Part shown: positions 27,331-36,025 of the stretch, one piece after another
How positions within the stretch are numbered: the first letter of the stretch is position 1
Layout of the letters: every line of letters starts with the position of its first letter
From: Cyanobacteria bacterium FACHB-471
GTDB lineage: Bacteria; Cyanobacteriota; Cyanobacteriia; Elainellales; Elainellaceae
Assembly: GCA_014695345.1 (NCBI GenBank)
Contig: JACJOC010000049.1
Span: forward strand, 372,001 to 436,000
Direction of reading: 5' to 3'
DNA length: 64,000 bases
Translations under genes and position numbers: made by a program
The notes under the pieces: generated by a model
What the model was told of the DNA's origin: nothing
The model's database searches: none
The model's input: the letters and a program-made list of their open reading frames with translations, nothing else

Positions 27331-28530
27331 TTACGAATCGGGTAAGTCATATTGCCCCACAATTTGCTTGGCATAATCTGGAACGTGTGCCTCTAATTTC
27401 TCCGGGTGATTGCGCTTGACATACAGGTAATTGCGAGTGAAGTGAGAGTCGATTGAGAAGCGGGCGTATTCCAATCCTTTTGGCCCAACCTTCTCGATTA
27501 CGACACCCATCAGTTTGGCAGCCCACATTGGCAGGGTGACTCCCTTATCGTAAGCAGGAATGCTTTGCTGAACAGCATTGTGGCGATCGCCCTGACTCAT
27601 CACAGGCTGCGTCTCAATTTGATCCCAAACCAGATCGAGCATGGTTTGACCGCGATCGTTTCGCACAACAATCCACTGCCAACCAAAGGGTGCGCCCATG
27701 TAGCCAACCACCAAATCCGCCAACGAATTGACGTAATCAAAACAGCTCATACAGGACGGCGCAAACACATCCTTAAGCTGATTGGTTTTCAGCCCAAAAA
27801 AGGGCACCGTTTCCACTGAGCCATCTTCGTGCTTGAAATGCACCCGAAAGTCCTGCATGAATTCGTAATGCACAACAGTTTCGGGCGATCGGCTGGTCGT
27901 TTCCAGGAATTTCTGCAACCCAGCACGATTGACGTTATCGACGCAGGGTGTACCCAACACATAGAGCTTTTCTAAGCCCAGTTCTTGCTCAACCGCCCGG
28001 AGTGCTTGAATTTGACAGCCTACTCCAATTACCAGCAGTCGCTTCATCCCAGACTGCTCAATTTGCTCCAGTACTGATAGATTGGGCGATAGTGTGGGCT
28101 TATTTACCCGTGCCGCCAAAATTTCTTCTGGCGTTCGGGCAATTACGGGCATCGGCTGAAAGCGGTCTTCTTTCGTGTTTTGCACACAAACTACGCCTTC
28201 GACCATGCCCCGATTCAGCATTTGAATCGCGATCGAACTCACAATTCCCGTCCACTGTGCGCCTTCGATTGGCTCAGTTTTTCGCGCTGCCATCATGCCC
28301 TGGCTGACGCCAAAGTACCAGTCATCAGGATTGTCGAGATCGCGCGATCGCCCGTGGGTCTGTTCTTCCAACTCGCCAATCTGCTGATTGAGAAAAGCGC
28401 AGGCTTCTTTTACATGCTGAATGTAGTAGGTATCACATAGCCCACACTCGCTACAAAGTTCTTTGGCAGGACGGATGCTACTCGGCTTGAGGGCTTTGGC
28501 TTTGCGCTTTTGGGAATCTGTCAGCGTCAT
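27331..28530 (-). CDS. bciB: F420H2-dehydrogenase beta-subunit-like reductase, BciB-type divinyl (proto)chlorophyllide 8-vinyl reductase
   Basis: A 399-residue iron-sulfur flavoprotein of the family that includes BciB (ferredoxin-dependent 8-vinyl reductase of chlorophyll synthesis) and plant HCAR. Residues C26, C29 and C32 in LCSECGLCDTYY start a 4Fe-4S site, and CMSCFDYVNSLADLVVGYMG provides another. RLLVIGVGCQIQALRAVEQ is the flavin domain. Length and motifs match the cyanobacterial orthologue, which is usually a single-copy chlorophyll gene. It is transcribed alone. Confidence 0.9.
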   Translation of the reverse strand: MTLTDSQKRKAKALKPSSIRPAKELCSECGLCDTYYIQHVKEACAFLNQQIGELEEQTHGRSRDLDNPDDWYFGVSQGMMAARKTEPIEGAQWTGIVSSIAIQMLNRGMVEGVVCVQNTKEDRFQPMPVIARTPEEILAARVNKPTLSPNLSVLEQIEQSGMKRLLVIGVGCQIQALRAVEQELGLEKLYVLGTPCVDNVNRAGLQKFLETTSRSPETVVHYEFMQDFRVHFKHEDGSVETVPFFGLKTNQLKDVFAPSCMSCFDYVNSLADLVVGYMGAPFGWQWIVVRNDRGQTMLDLVWDQIETQPVMSQGDRHNAVQQSIPAYDKGVTLPMWAAKLMGVVIEKVGPKGLEYARFSIDSHFTRNYLYVKRNHPEKLEAHVPDYAKQIVGQYDLPDS

Positions 28531-28728
28531 CGTAAATGCGGTTCATCAAACACAGCTTTTCTTAAAATACCGTCATGGCAGCGGATGTGGATGCGATCGC
28601 CCTACTCATGACACATTAATTATGGTTTCGCTTTCCTGCTGGGGCGATCGCCCAACTGATTCCCCAATTCATTCAACGCGCTAAAGCAGTTAGAGTTACG
28701 CAAGCGCTAGAAGAATTTGAAAAATCAA

Positions 28729-29034
28729 TCAGGGCATGATGTCATTCAGGCTGAGATTTATCTCAGGCAAGAGGGGTGAGGCGATCACTTGCCCTAACCG
28801 ATATTGCTGTTGTTGGTACTCACCACTCACCAATTGGCAGACTGTAAAAGTAGGCTGTTTTGGCTTTCCAATAAACGCAAGTCCACCCAAGCCCCGAAAA
28901 TCCGCAATCCAATATTCTGGGATTCCTAGCAGCGCATATTCCTCTACCTTCCGGGCATAGTCATCCTGCCAGTTCGTACTCACCACCTCTGCCACCAGTC
29001 GGATCGCCTTACCACTCGTTAAAACGGGCTGTTT
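28729..29034 (-). pseudogene. Uma2 family endonuclease remnant (C-terminal half)
   Basis: The reading frame encodes only the C-terminal part of a Uma2 (DUF820) protein: PVLTSGKAIRLVAEVVST, WQDDYARKVEEYALLGIPEYWIADF and a closing beta region. Full-length members have about 180-200 residues, so the first half is missing, and an in-frame TAG ends the similarity upstream. Uma2 genes are multicopy in cyanobacteria and often decay. A shorter ORF starting at 28995 is not a functional gene. Confidence 0.75.
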
Positions 29035-29089
29035 CTAGGGCTACTAATTTGGGAACCTTGCTAATTGATATATTTTGCAAGCCAGTATT

Positions 29090-29599
29090 ATGCAGTCACT
29101 TCATTCCTTAATTGATGGAAACTTTTCGCACCCTAAATATGGACGCTTGTTGCATTGTTGTGACTCTCAAAATCCCAGTATTTTGCACTATTCTGTTCAA
29201 CTTAATGATTCAGAATCTTTGGCATGGGAGCCTATCTATTGCAATCGCCAAAAGGACATAGGAAGAGTAGCGATTTGGCAAGTTGATTGGAGCCGTTTTC
29301 AACCTGCAAAATGGGTGAAGCACCTAGAGAAAGAGCAGATTAAAAAGGCGTTACACATTTCTGTCAACCAACTTCACGAACACTGGCAATACGAACTGTT
29401 CCGGTTCAACTGCGAACACTGGGCACGTTTAGTAACAACTGGAGACTGTCGCTGCTTCCAAATTCAAGAGTTTAAGAAATTGCAGCATATTCCAGCTATG
29501 GGCATCGTCGTTGTAGGCATTGCTGGATTGATTACAGGTGCATGGGAACATAATGGTTATGCTCAAGAGCTGATTGAGGAAGGAATGGGTGCAGGCTAA
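29090..29599 (+). CDS. LRAT-like (NlpC/P60-superfamily) domain protein
   Basis: A 169-residue protein with features of the lecithin-retinol-acyltransferase-like fold: an early His segment LHYSVQL (H33), and FRFNCEHWARLVTTG with probable nucleophile C108, followed by a hydrophobic C-terminal stretch (GIVVVGIAGLITGAW) that could anchor it in a membrane. Such proteins act as thiol acyltransferases or phospholipases. The ATG was chosen over an in-frame TTG at 29075. Spacing to the next gene is 90 nt. Confidence 0.65.
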   Translation: MQSLHSLIDGNFSHPKYGRLLHCCDSQNPSILHYSVQLNDSESLAWEPIYCNRQKDIGRVAIWQVDWSRFQPAKWVKHLEKEQIKKALHISVNQLHEHWQYELFRFNCEHWARLVTTGDCRCFQIQEFKKLQHIPAMGIVVVGIAGLITGAWEHNGYAQELIEEGMGAG

Positions 29600-29689
29600 G
29601 ACGATCCTCAAGGGAGAGGATTCAATTACCTTTAAGCATTTCACACTTATAATGCTTGTAATTAAGGTTAGCCACAGTAGGTTAATGCT

Positions 29690-30121
29690 TTGAAAACGGA
29701 AACTGATCAGGCTCAGATCGAACACATCATTCAAACGCTCAAGCAAGATTTGCCGACGTTGTTTGAGCGAGATATTACTTACGATATTTATTCTCAAGAT
29801 ATTCTTTTCAAAGATCCGATTAGTCGATTTAAGGGAAAGTTTAACTATCGAATTATCTTTTGGACGCTGCGATTTCACGGTCAGCTATTTTTTACAGAAC
29901 TGTATTTTGATTTGCATGATGTGTATCAGTCTGAAGAAAACATCATCTTGGCAGATTGGACAGTACGCGGAACTTTGAGGCTGCCCTGGAAAGCAAAGAT
30001 ATTTTTTAACGGTCAGTCTTGCTATCGGCTGACTGACGAGAAGCTAATTTACGAACACATTGATACCTGGGACCGCAAACCAAGCGAAATTCTGCGCCAG
30101 TTTTTTCGCAAGGGCATGTAG
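29690..30121 (+). CDS. DUF2358 protein
   Basis: A 143-residue DUF2358 protein, a family shared by cyanobacteria and plastids and related to SnoaL/NTF2-like folds. It reads LPTLFERDITYDIYSQDILFKDPI, then LADWTVRGTLRLPWKA and YEHIDTWDRKP. No ATG exists in frame near the N-terminus; TTG at 29690 is the likely start. Function unknown. Codon use resembles the neighbourhood. Confidence 0.78.
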   Translation: MKTETDQAQIEHIIQTLKQDLPTLFERDITYDIYSQDILFKDPISRFKGKFNYRIIFWTLRFHGQLFFTELYFDLHDVYQSEENIILADWTVRGTLRLPWKAKIFFNGQSCYRLTDEKLIYEHIDTWDRKPSEILRQFFRKGM

Positions 30122-30356
30122 GGGGATTCAGCAAAGGTACGATCTAAGCAGTTCCGGCAGGTGGTTTTATGGCGATCGCCCTTCCCCATTTCCCCGATCA
30201 GCAACTCAGTCTGACCAAAATTTTTCCGGGACAAACTAATATCCAAGGAGCTTCATAGTGTCTGGTGGTCTATGATACCGTTCACGTTGCTCAAGAAGCC
30301 TGAGAATATGCCCCATCTAAAAAACTATGAGATTCTCATAAAGGGGCTTGCCAGCT

Positions 30357-31673
30357 ATGAGTGTGACGAACTCGCAGGATTCGCAAACGGTTGACCAATC
30401 GCAGGCAGAAGAAGATTATCCCTTAACTGCAGTGCCCCTATATGCGCGAAAGTCCTTCCTCTCAATGGCTTTCATGCTGCTGGGGTTTACCCTCTATTCA
30501 GGCACCTTCTTTGCTGGAGGGTTAGTGGGTCCAGCCTTTCGATTTTTCCCAGATTTGGTTGGTCTGCTGGTTGTTGGCAACCTGATCTTGGGCGGATATG
30601 CTGCAGCCCTGGCCTACATTGCTTCTAAGACGGGGCTTTCGACAGTACTAATGGCGAGATTTAGCTTTGGCAGCGTTGGTTCTCGCTGGGTTGACTTCCT
30701 TCTAGGGTTCACACAGGTGGGTTGGTATGCCTGGGGTTCAGGGCTCATTGCCGATTTGCTCAATCAGCTGGCAGGTGTACCAGAATCGTGGAACTGGCTA
30801 ATCATTTTATTTTTCACCTATTTCTTTTGCATTACTGCTTACATTGGCTATCGAGCAATGGACTGGTATAGCCGCATTGCCGTCCCCGCCATCATCATTT
30901 TGATGCTGTGGAGTTTGACCATTTCAGCAAACCAGATCGGCGGCTTTGAGGGCTTGCAGGCGGTTCAGCCTTCAGGCGAGTTGGGTATTGGGGCAGCACT
31001 GACGATTATCGTCGGTACGTTTATCTCAGGCGGCACTCAAGCAACCAACTGGAGCCGATTTTCTGACTCTCCTCGCACAGCAACGCTCTCCACGCTGGCG
31101 GCTTTCTTTATTGCCAATGGCTTTGTGGTTTTTGGTGGTGCTTTTTCAGCGCTGGTTTACCAGAACTCTGACATGGTTATGGTGATGGCACGTCAGGGGC
31201 TGCTGGTGGCCGGCTTCATTCTGCTATTTCTCAACATGTGGAGTACACAGGACAACACTATCTATGCGTTTTCGATCGCCTTCTCTCACATGTTTCGCAC
31301 CAAAAAACGCACTTTCTTTGTGTTGATCGGAGCCACGATCGCCCTTGCCCTCGCCTGGGGCGGCATTTACGAAAGTTCTCAATTCATCAACTTCTTAATT
31401 CTGCTAGGTACATTTATTCCACCTGTGGGCGGTGTGGTGATGGCGGACTATTGGCTCTATCGTCGTGGTCAGTTTCCTTCACTGGATGAACCGCAGCCTG
31501 CGTTTAACTGGGCGGGAATTGCAGCTTATGTCATAGCAGCGGCGATCGCCTACTTCACCGGCAAGGCAGGCATTGGCATTGCTCCAGTCAACGGCATCAT
31601 CATTGCGGCAGTGCTGTACCCAATTCTGACCAAAGTGATTCCTCAGCCAACCGGCACGACAGCCCTCAAGTAG
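30357..31673 (+). CDS. NCS1 family cytosine/purine permease (CodB-like)
   Basis: A 438-residue inner-membrane transporter with about 12 hydrophobic segments. NCS1/CodB features include PLYARKSFLSMAFMLLGFTLYSGTFF, ARFSFGSVGSRWVDFL, ISGGTQATNWSRFS and LNMWSTQDNTIYAFSIAFS. It likely imports cytosine or another nucleobase with a cation. ATG 30357 follows AAGGGG with proper spacing; a TTG nine nt upstream is rejected. A hairpin-like AT-rich segment lies just upstream. Confidence 0.88.
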   Translation: MSVTNSQDSQTVDQSQAEEDYPLTAVPLYARKSFLSMAFMLLGFTLYSGTFFAGGLVGPAFRFFPDLVGLLVVGNLILGGYAAALAYIASKTGLSTVLMARFSFGSVGSRWVDFLLGFTQVGWYAWGSGLIADLLNQLAGVPESWNWLIILFFTYFFCITAYIGYRAMDWYSRIAVPAIIILMLWSLTISANQIGGFEGLQAVQPSGELGIGAALTIIVGTFISGGTQATNWSRFSDSPRTATLSTLAAFFIANGFVVFGGAFSALVYQNSDMVMVMARQGLLVAGFILLFLNMWSTQDNTIYAFSIAFSHMFRTKKRTFFVLIGATIALALAWGGIYESSQFINFLILLGTFIPPVGGVVMADYWLYRRGQFPSLDEPQPAFNWAGIAAYVIAAAIAYFTGKAGIGIAPVNGIIIAAVLYPILTKVIPQPTGTTALK

Positions 31674-31741
31674 GGATACCCGCTTTCCACAGTCAAGAAT
31701 GGCTATCCTAGACTAGAGACTGATGCTAGGAGAGTTTTTAG

Positions 31742-32389
31742 ATGACCGAACAAACAGCGCGTGAATTGTTTCAGGCTGCCTACGAAAATCGCTACACCTG
31801 GGATAAAAATTTCCCTGGTTTTACAGCCGACATCGAGCTAAAGCAAGGGGACCAAGTCTATAGAGGTAAAGCCCAGGTTAATCGCAATCTCAGCGTTGAG
31901 ATAATCGATGTAGCAGATGAGCAGGCAAAGCAGGCGATCGAGGGGCAACTGCGCGAGGTGGCGATTCACCGGATTCGTAGAAGCTTTGATGAAACGCACG
32001 GCAAAAATACCTTCGCGTTTGGTGAAACAGATGACACGGGCGCGGTCGAAATTCTGGTGAGCGGCAAGTCAGAGGGCGATCGCTACAAAGTTCGCAATAA
32101 CGAAGTTTGTCTGGTTCATCGTCACATTCACGGCATTGTCGTCACCATCAACACTGCTAGCAGCCATCAGACCGAGTCTGGCTATCTCTCCCACCGTTAT
32201 GACTCGGTTTACAACGACCCTAAAACGGGCGAGCAAAAAGGCAGCGCTGAGCATGAAGATGAGTACGAAAAAGTTGGGGATTACTACATCCTGACTCGTC
32301 GCTTGCTCAAATCAGAGGATCAAGGCAAGCAGACCGTTGATGAGTTTAATTTCTCCAACGTCAAGCTGCTTCAGCCTGTTGCAGTTTGA
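31742..32389 (+). CDS. DUF3386 protein
   Basis: A 215-residue cytoplasmic protein of the cyanobacterial DUF3386 family, with the N-terminal ARELFQAAYENRYTWDKNFPGF and central HGIVVTINTASSHQT typical of it. No cofactor motif is visible. Function unknown. A GGAG ribosome site precedes the ATG. The nfu gene follows 60 nt later. Confidence 0.85.
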   Translation: MTEQTARELFQAAYENRYTWDKNFPGFTADIELKQGDQVYRGKAQVNRNLSVEIIDVADEQAKQAIEGQLREVAIHRIRRSFDETHGKNTFAFGETDDTGAVEILVSGKSEGDRYKVRNNEVCLVHRHIHGIVVTINTASSHQTESGYLSHRYDSVYNDPKTGEQKGSAEHEDEYEKVGDYYILTRRLLKSEDQGKQTVDEFNFSNVKLLQPVAV

Positions 32390-32449
32390 TTAGGCTGAAT
32401 TTTGCAGTCTGATAGAATAGAACTAGTGCGAATCTCCGTAAGGTGAACT

Positions 32450-32692
32450 ATGCCTCAAACAATGGAACTCACGCCCGAGAATGTGGAAAAGGTGCTGGAT
32501 GAATTGCGCCCTTACCTCATCTCTGATGGCGGCAACGTAGAACTGGTCGAGTTAGATGGCCCAATCGTGCGGCTGCGGCTCCAGGGAGCCTGCGGTTCCT
32601 GCCCTAGCTCCACGATGACCCTGAAAATGGGCATCGAGCGCAGACTCCGCGAATATATTCCTGAGATTGCTGAGGTTGAGCAAGCTTTCTAA
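32450..32692 (+). CDS. nfu: NifU-domain iron-sulfur scaffold protein
   Basis: An 80-residue stand-alone Nfu protein that assembles a 4Fe-4S cluster and delivers it to apoproteins; the cyanobacterial version supports photosystem I. The cluster Cys are C48 and C51 in GACGSCPSS. Length and composition match the essential cyanobacterial Nfu. It appears to have its own promoter or to be co-transcribed with DUF3386. Confidence 0.95.
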   Translation: MPQTMELTPENVEKVLDELRPYLISDGGNVELVELDGPIVRLRLQGACGSCPSSTMTLKMGIERRLREYIPEIAEVEQAF

Positions 32693-32847
32693 GTCAGGCT
32701 CATCCGGTTGTTTCTCGCGATCGCACCTTTCAAGTTGATATGTGAAATTGCGATCGCCAAAATTACAGTTACCGATTACTTTTAGAGCAGGGAAATTTTA
32801 CGAGCTTTCCCTGCTTATTTTTATTTCTGTGGGTCGCCTCCTGGTTT

Positions 32848-35082
32848 ATGCCTTATCCTCTCTACGTCGCCTTCATTTGGCATCAGCATCAGCCGCTATA
32901 CAAAAGCCGCACCGTAGGTCACTATCAGTTGCCCTGGGTGAGACTGCACGGCACAAAAGATTATTTAGATTTGATCCTGCTGTTAGAGCGCTATCCCAGG
33001 CTGCACCAAACCGTGAATTTGGTGCCTTCCCTGATTCTGCAAATCGAAGATTATGTAGCAGGAACAGCGTTTGATCCTTATCTGTCTCTGGCACTGAAGC
33101 CCGTCGAGCAGATTGACCAGGAGCAAAAGCAGTTTATTATTGAACACTTCTTTGACGCAAACCATCACACGCTAGTTGACCCACATCCTCGCTATGCTGA
33201 GCTGTTTTATCAGCGGCAGGACAAGGGACGTGCTTGGTGTCTAGACAACTGGACCGCGCAAGACTACAGCGACCTGCTGGCATGGCATAACCTGGCGTGG
33301 ATCGATCCGCTGTTTTGGGATGACCCGGAAATCGCTCAGTGGCTGGAGCAGGGACGCAACTTTAGCTTGAGCGATCGCCAGCGAATCTATTCCAAACAGC
33401 GGCAAATCCTCAGCCGCATCATTCCCCATCATCGGCAGATGCAGGAAAGCGGGCAGCTAGAAGTTATGACTACGCCGTATACGCATCCAATTTTGCCGCT
33501 GTTAGCAGACACCGATGCTGGACGAGTCGCCGTTCCAAACATGGCGCTGCCGCAACATCGGTTTCAGTGGGCAGAAGACATTCCGCGCCATTTGCGAAAA
33601 GCCAAGCAAATGTATAAAGAGCGCTTTGGTCGCGATCCGCGAGGCTTGTGGCCTTCAGAGCAATCTGTCAGTCCTGCAATTTTGCCCGATGTAGCGGCTC
33701 ACGGGTTTGAATGGCTCTGCTCCGATGAGGCAGTGTTGGGCTGGACGCTAGGTCACTTCTTCCATCGCGACGGTTCAGGTACTCTATTTGAGCCGGAAGT
33801 TCTCTACCGCCCCTATCGCCTAGAAACACCCCAGGGTGATTTATCGATCGTCTTCCGCGACCACCGTTTGTCTGACCTGATTGGCTTCACCTATGGCTCA
33901 ATGGAGCCGCGTCAGGCAGCTTCTGATCTGGTGGGACAGTTGGAGGCGATCGCCCGCTCCCTCAAAGCCCGTCAATCCGACGGTAGCACCACCCTAGAAA
34001 ATCCCTGGCTGGTCACGATCGCCCTTGACGGCGAAAACTGCTGGGAATATTACCAGCAAGATGGCAAACCTTTCCTGGAAGCGCTCTACCAAACCCTGAG
34101 TGACGACCCCAATCTGCAACTCGTCACCGTCGCCGAATTCCTCGACAAATTCCCCGCTACCGAAACTATTCCTGCCAACAAACTGCACAGCGGCTCCTGG
34201 GTAGACGGCAGCTTCACCACCTGGATCGGCGACCCCGCCAAAAACCGCGCCTGGGACTTGCTCACCGAAGCCCGACAGGTGCTAGCCAACCACCCCGAAG
34301 CGACCGAAGAAAATAACCCCGAAGCCTGGGAAGCCCTCTACGCAGCGGAAGGCTCTGACTGGTTCTGGTGGTTTGGCGAAGGGCATTCCTCTAACCAGGA
34401 TGCGATGTTTGACCAGCTTTTCCGAGAACACTTAGCGGCACTGTATCAAGCATTAAATGAGCCAGTTCCCTTCAACGTGCGCCAACAGGTTGAAGTTCAT
34501 GCTGAAAATGGCGATCGCCAGCCCCGTAGCTTTATTCACCCAACTGTAGATGGACGCGGAGACGAGCAAGACTGGGACAAAGCTGGGCGCATTGAGATTG
34601 GTGGCGCACGCGGTACCATGCACCGCAGCAGCCTCGCCCAGCGGCTTTGGTATGGCGTTGATCACCTAAATTTCTATCTGCGTCTCGACTTCAAGGCAGC
34701 TACTCGCCCCGGAGTAGACATTCCCCCAGAGCTACACCTTCTCTGGTTCTATCCCGGTCGCACCATGCACAACAGCCCAGCACCCTTGGCAGAATTGCCG
34801 GATGAGCCACCCGCAAACTACCTGTTTCACCATCATTTAGGGGTAAATCTGCTTACACAATCGACCTGGTTTCAGGAAGCCGGAGAAAATTTCCAGTGGC
34901 ATTCGCACCCCTGCCGCGCTAAAGCTGCTGTTGACTCTTGCCTGGAAATTGCTGTGCCTTGGGCAGACTTGCACACCATTGAACCAGACTGGTCTTTGCA
35001 GCTAGTTTTGATCCTGGCGGAGGACGGCTGTTATCGAAACTATTTGCCAGAAAATACTCTGGTGCCGCTGCAAGTGCCTTAG
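32848..35082 (+). CDS. Glycoside hydrolase family 57 protein
   Basis: A 744-residue GH57 enzyme, a family of retaining alpha-glucan hydrolases and branching or transferring enzymes. The N-terminal HQHQPLY motif (about residues 13-19), the nucleophile motif GLWPSEQSVSP (E271) and the acid/base FRDHRLSDLIGF (D338) are all present. The C-terminal third (from about residue 500) is a separate beta-rich domain that may bind glucan. It probably acts on glycogen or maltodextrin in the cytoplasm, as no signal peptide is present. The exact reaction is unproven. Confidence 0.88.
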   Translation: MPYPLYVAFIWHQHQPLYKSRTVGHYQLPWVRLHGTKDYLDLILLLERYPRLHQTVNLVPSLILQIEDYVAGTAFDPYLSLALKPVEQIDQEQKQFIIEHFFDANHHTLVDPHPRYAELFYQRQDKGRAWCLDNWTAQDYSDLLAWHNLAWIDPLFWDDPEIAQWLEQGRNFSLSDRQRIYSKQRQILSRIIPHHRQMQESGQLEVMTTPYTHPILPLLADTDAGRVAVPNMALPQHRFQWAEDIPRHLRKAKQMYKERFGRDPRGLWPSEQSVSPAILPDVAAHGFEWLCSDEAVLGWTLGHFFHRDGSGTLFEPEVLYRPYRLETPQGDLSIVFRDHRLSDLIGFTYGSMEPRQAASDLVGQLEAIARSLKARQSDGSTTLENPWLVTIALDGENCWEYYQQDGKPFLEALYQTLSDDPNLQLVTVAEFLDKFPATETIPANKLHSGSWVDGSFTTWIGDPAKNRAWDLLTEARQVLANHPEATEENNPEAWEALYAAEGSDWFWWFGEGHSSNQDAMFDQLFREHLAALYQALNEPVPFNVRQQVEVHAENGDRQPRSFIHPTVDGRGDEQDWDKAGRIEIGGARGTMHRSSLAQRLWYGVDHLNFYLRLDFKAATRPGVDIPPELHLLWFYPGRTMHNSPAPLAELPDEPPANYLFHHHLGVNLLTQSTWFQEAGENFQWHSHPCRAKAAVDSCLEIAVPWADLHTIEPDWSLQLVLILAEDGCYRNYLPENTLVPLQVP

Positions 35083-35118
35083 GATCGTGGACTAAATAAC
35101 CTGCACAACCGTCCTACT

Positions 35119-35147
35119 GTAGGGGCATGGCATTGCCATGCCCCTAC
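35119..35147. repeat. GTAGGGGC-type perfect palindrome
   Basis: GTAGGGGCATGGCA and TGCCATGCCCCTAC, 14-base arms around a single T, 37 nt after the GH57 stop. Confidence 0.85.
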
Positions 35148-35211
35148 TCAAGAATTACGTGGGGTGGATGTCCCACCTGTCGGGACGGGCAAGATGCCCA
35201 TCCTACAGTAC

Positions 35212-35418
35212 TTAAACCATGATGCGATTGAGAACACACATCACCTTATCCGGGTAACGGGGAACTGGAATCGGTTTGCTCCAGGCGCTTGCTTCGGCAA
35301 CGCCAAGGGTATGTTGCCGAAGAATGTGTGCTTTGACATTGTCTTCAGTGCCGATCACAAGTGTAGTGAGAATGCGCGGATCGGGGTTAATTTGAATCAG
35401 AGCAGAATTATCAGTCAT
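35212..35418 (-). CDS. 68-aa conserved protein of unknown function, copy A
   Basis: A short gene that has a second copy at 48176-48382. The product begins MTDNSALIQINPDPRI, continues TTLVIGTEDNVKAHILRQHTLG and ends PDKVMCVLNRIMV; it has no membrane segment or signal. The two copies differ at about six residues while most nucleotide changes are silent, which argues that it is translated and under selection. A GGAG motif precedes the ATG. It lies directly downstream of the structured leader at 35461-35706. I do not recognise a family. Confidence 0.7.
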   Translation of the reverse strand: MTDNSALIQINPDPRILTTLVIGTEDNVKAHILRQHTLGVAEASAWSKPIPVPRYPDKVMCVLNRIMV

Positions 35419-35460
35419 GGCAGTTTTACTCCACTAAGGAAACGGGTTGAAGAGATACCC

Positions 35461-35706
35461 AAAACCAAAGCCACCCTGCTGCTTTTTTGCCATAGCAAAG
35501 TCAGGGTGGCTAGTGGAGTGATAAACTGCCCTCTAGCCCTCCGAACTGTTGTCGCAGTTTTGAGGGTTAGTCGCCTGGGGCTGTTGACGCAGCTTCCAGG
35601 TGACGCTTGGATAACGGATATGTTTTTGTACTGAGGAACCAGACTACTTGAGAATAGAGCTTTTCGCAAGTGGTTCTTGATACAGGTTTACAGGCTTGAA
35701 GTTTTG
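35461..35706 (-). ncRNA. Structured leader RNA with attenuator, copy A
   Basis: On the minus strand this block matches 47822-48068 almost base for base. It folds into successive hairpins: an outer GAACCA/TGGTTC stem with a bulged CTTG/CAAG inner part, a variable CCTGG/CCAGG hairpin, CCCTC-AACTG paired with CAGTT-GAGGG, GGCTAG/CTAGCC, and a terminator AGCCACCCTG/CAGGGTGGCT followed by TTGGTTTT. The last two share AGCC and are mutually exclusive, as in attenuators and riboswitches. The 68-aa gene starts 43 nt after it. It is a prediction by eye; no known RNA family is recognised. Confidence 0.5.
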
Positions 35707-35761
35707 AATAGGGCGATCGCCTAGCTCTTCAAGAGAACTAACCTACCACTTAGAGATGGGT

Positions 35762-36025
35762 TCATACCAGGATGCCGTGAATGTGATTGGGCATGATCAC
35801 AAATGCGTCCAGATTAAGGTTTGAAAAATAGAAAGGTAAGCGTTGCCAACAGGCATCAACCCTTTGCCCCAATTGATTCAACTGCATCTCACTATTGATG
35901 ATTTCACCAAACAAACAGTCCCGCTGGTAGTCACAAATGGTAATGAAATACATGCCTACGGCGGTGTAATCATATCCTTTCAGCCGAATCGATCGCCGAT
36001 GATGTTTGTCTAGGTCATATTTCAT
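35762..36025 (-). pseudogene. REP-associated tyrosine transposase (IS200-like), C-terminally truncated
   Basis: The 87-residue reading frame starts MKYDLDKHHRRSIRLKGYDY and includes YFITICDYQRDCLFGEI and the metal-binding HUH motif MPNHIHGIL. It then stops at a TGA, losing the catalytic Tyr helix and the remaining half of a normal 170-200 residue Y1 transposase. It is therefore a relic. Such transposases act on REP palindromes, and palindromes of the GTAGGGGC family occur across the window. Confidence 0.8.

Noticed and set aside
28600-28740. Short plus-strand frame ending QALEEFEKSIRA
   Set aside because: It has no start codon context or recognisable family; possibly the tail of a lost gene, but support is too weak to annotate.
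35164-35634. 156-aa plus-strand ORF with a similar ORF at 47894-48337
   Set aside because: Both are antisense to the leader RNA and the 68-aa gene. Their similarity follows from the nucleotide duplication; the frame is broken by an insert in one copy and no ribosome site is present.
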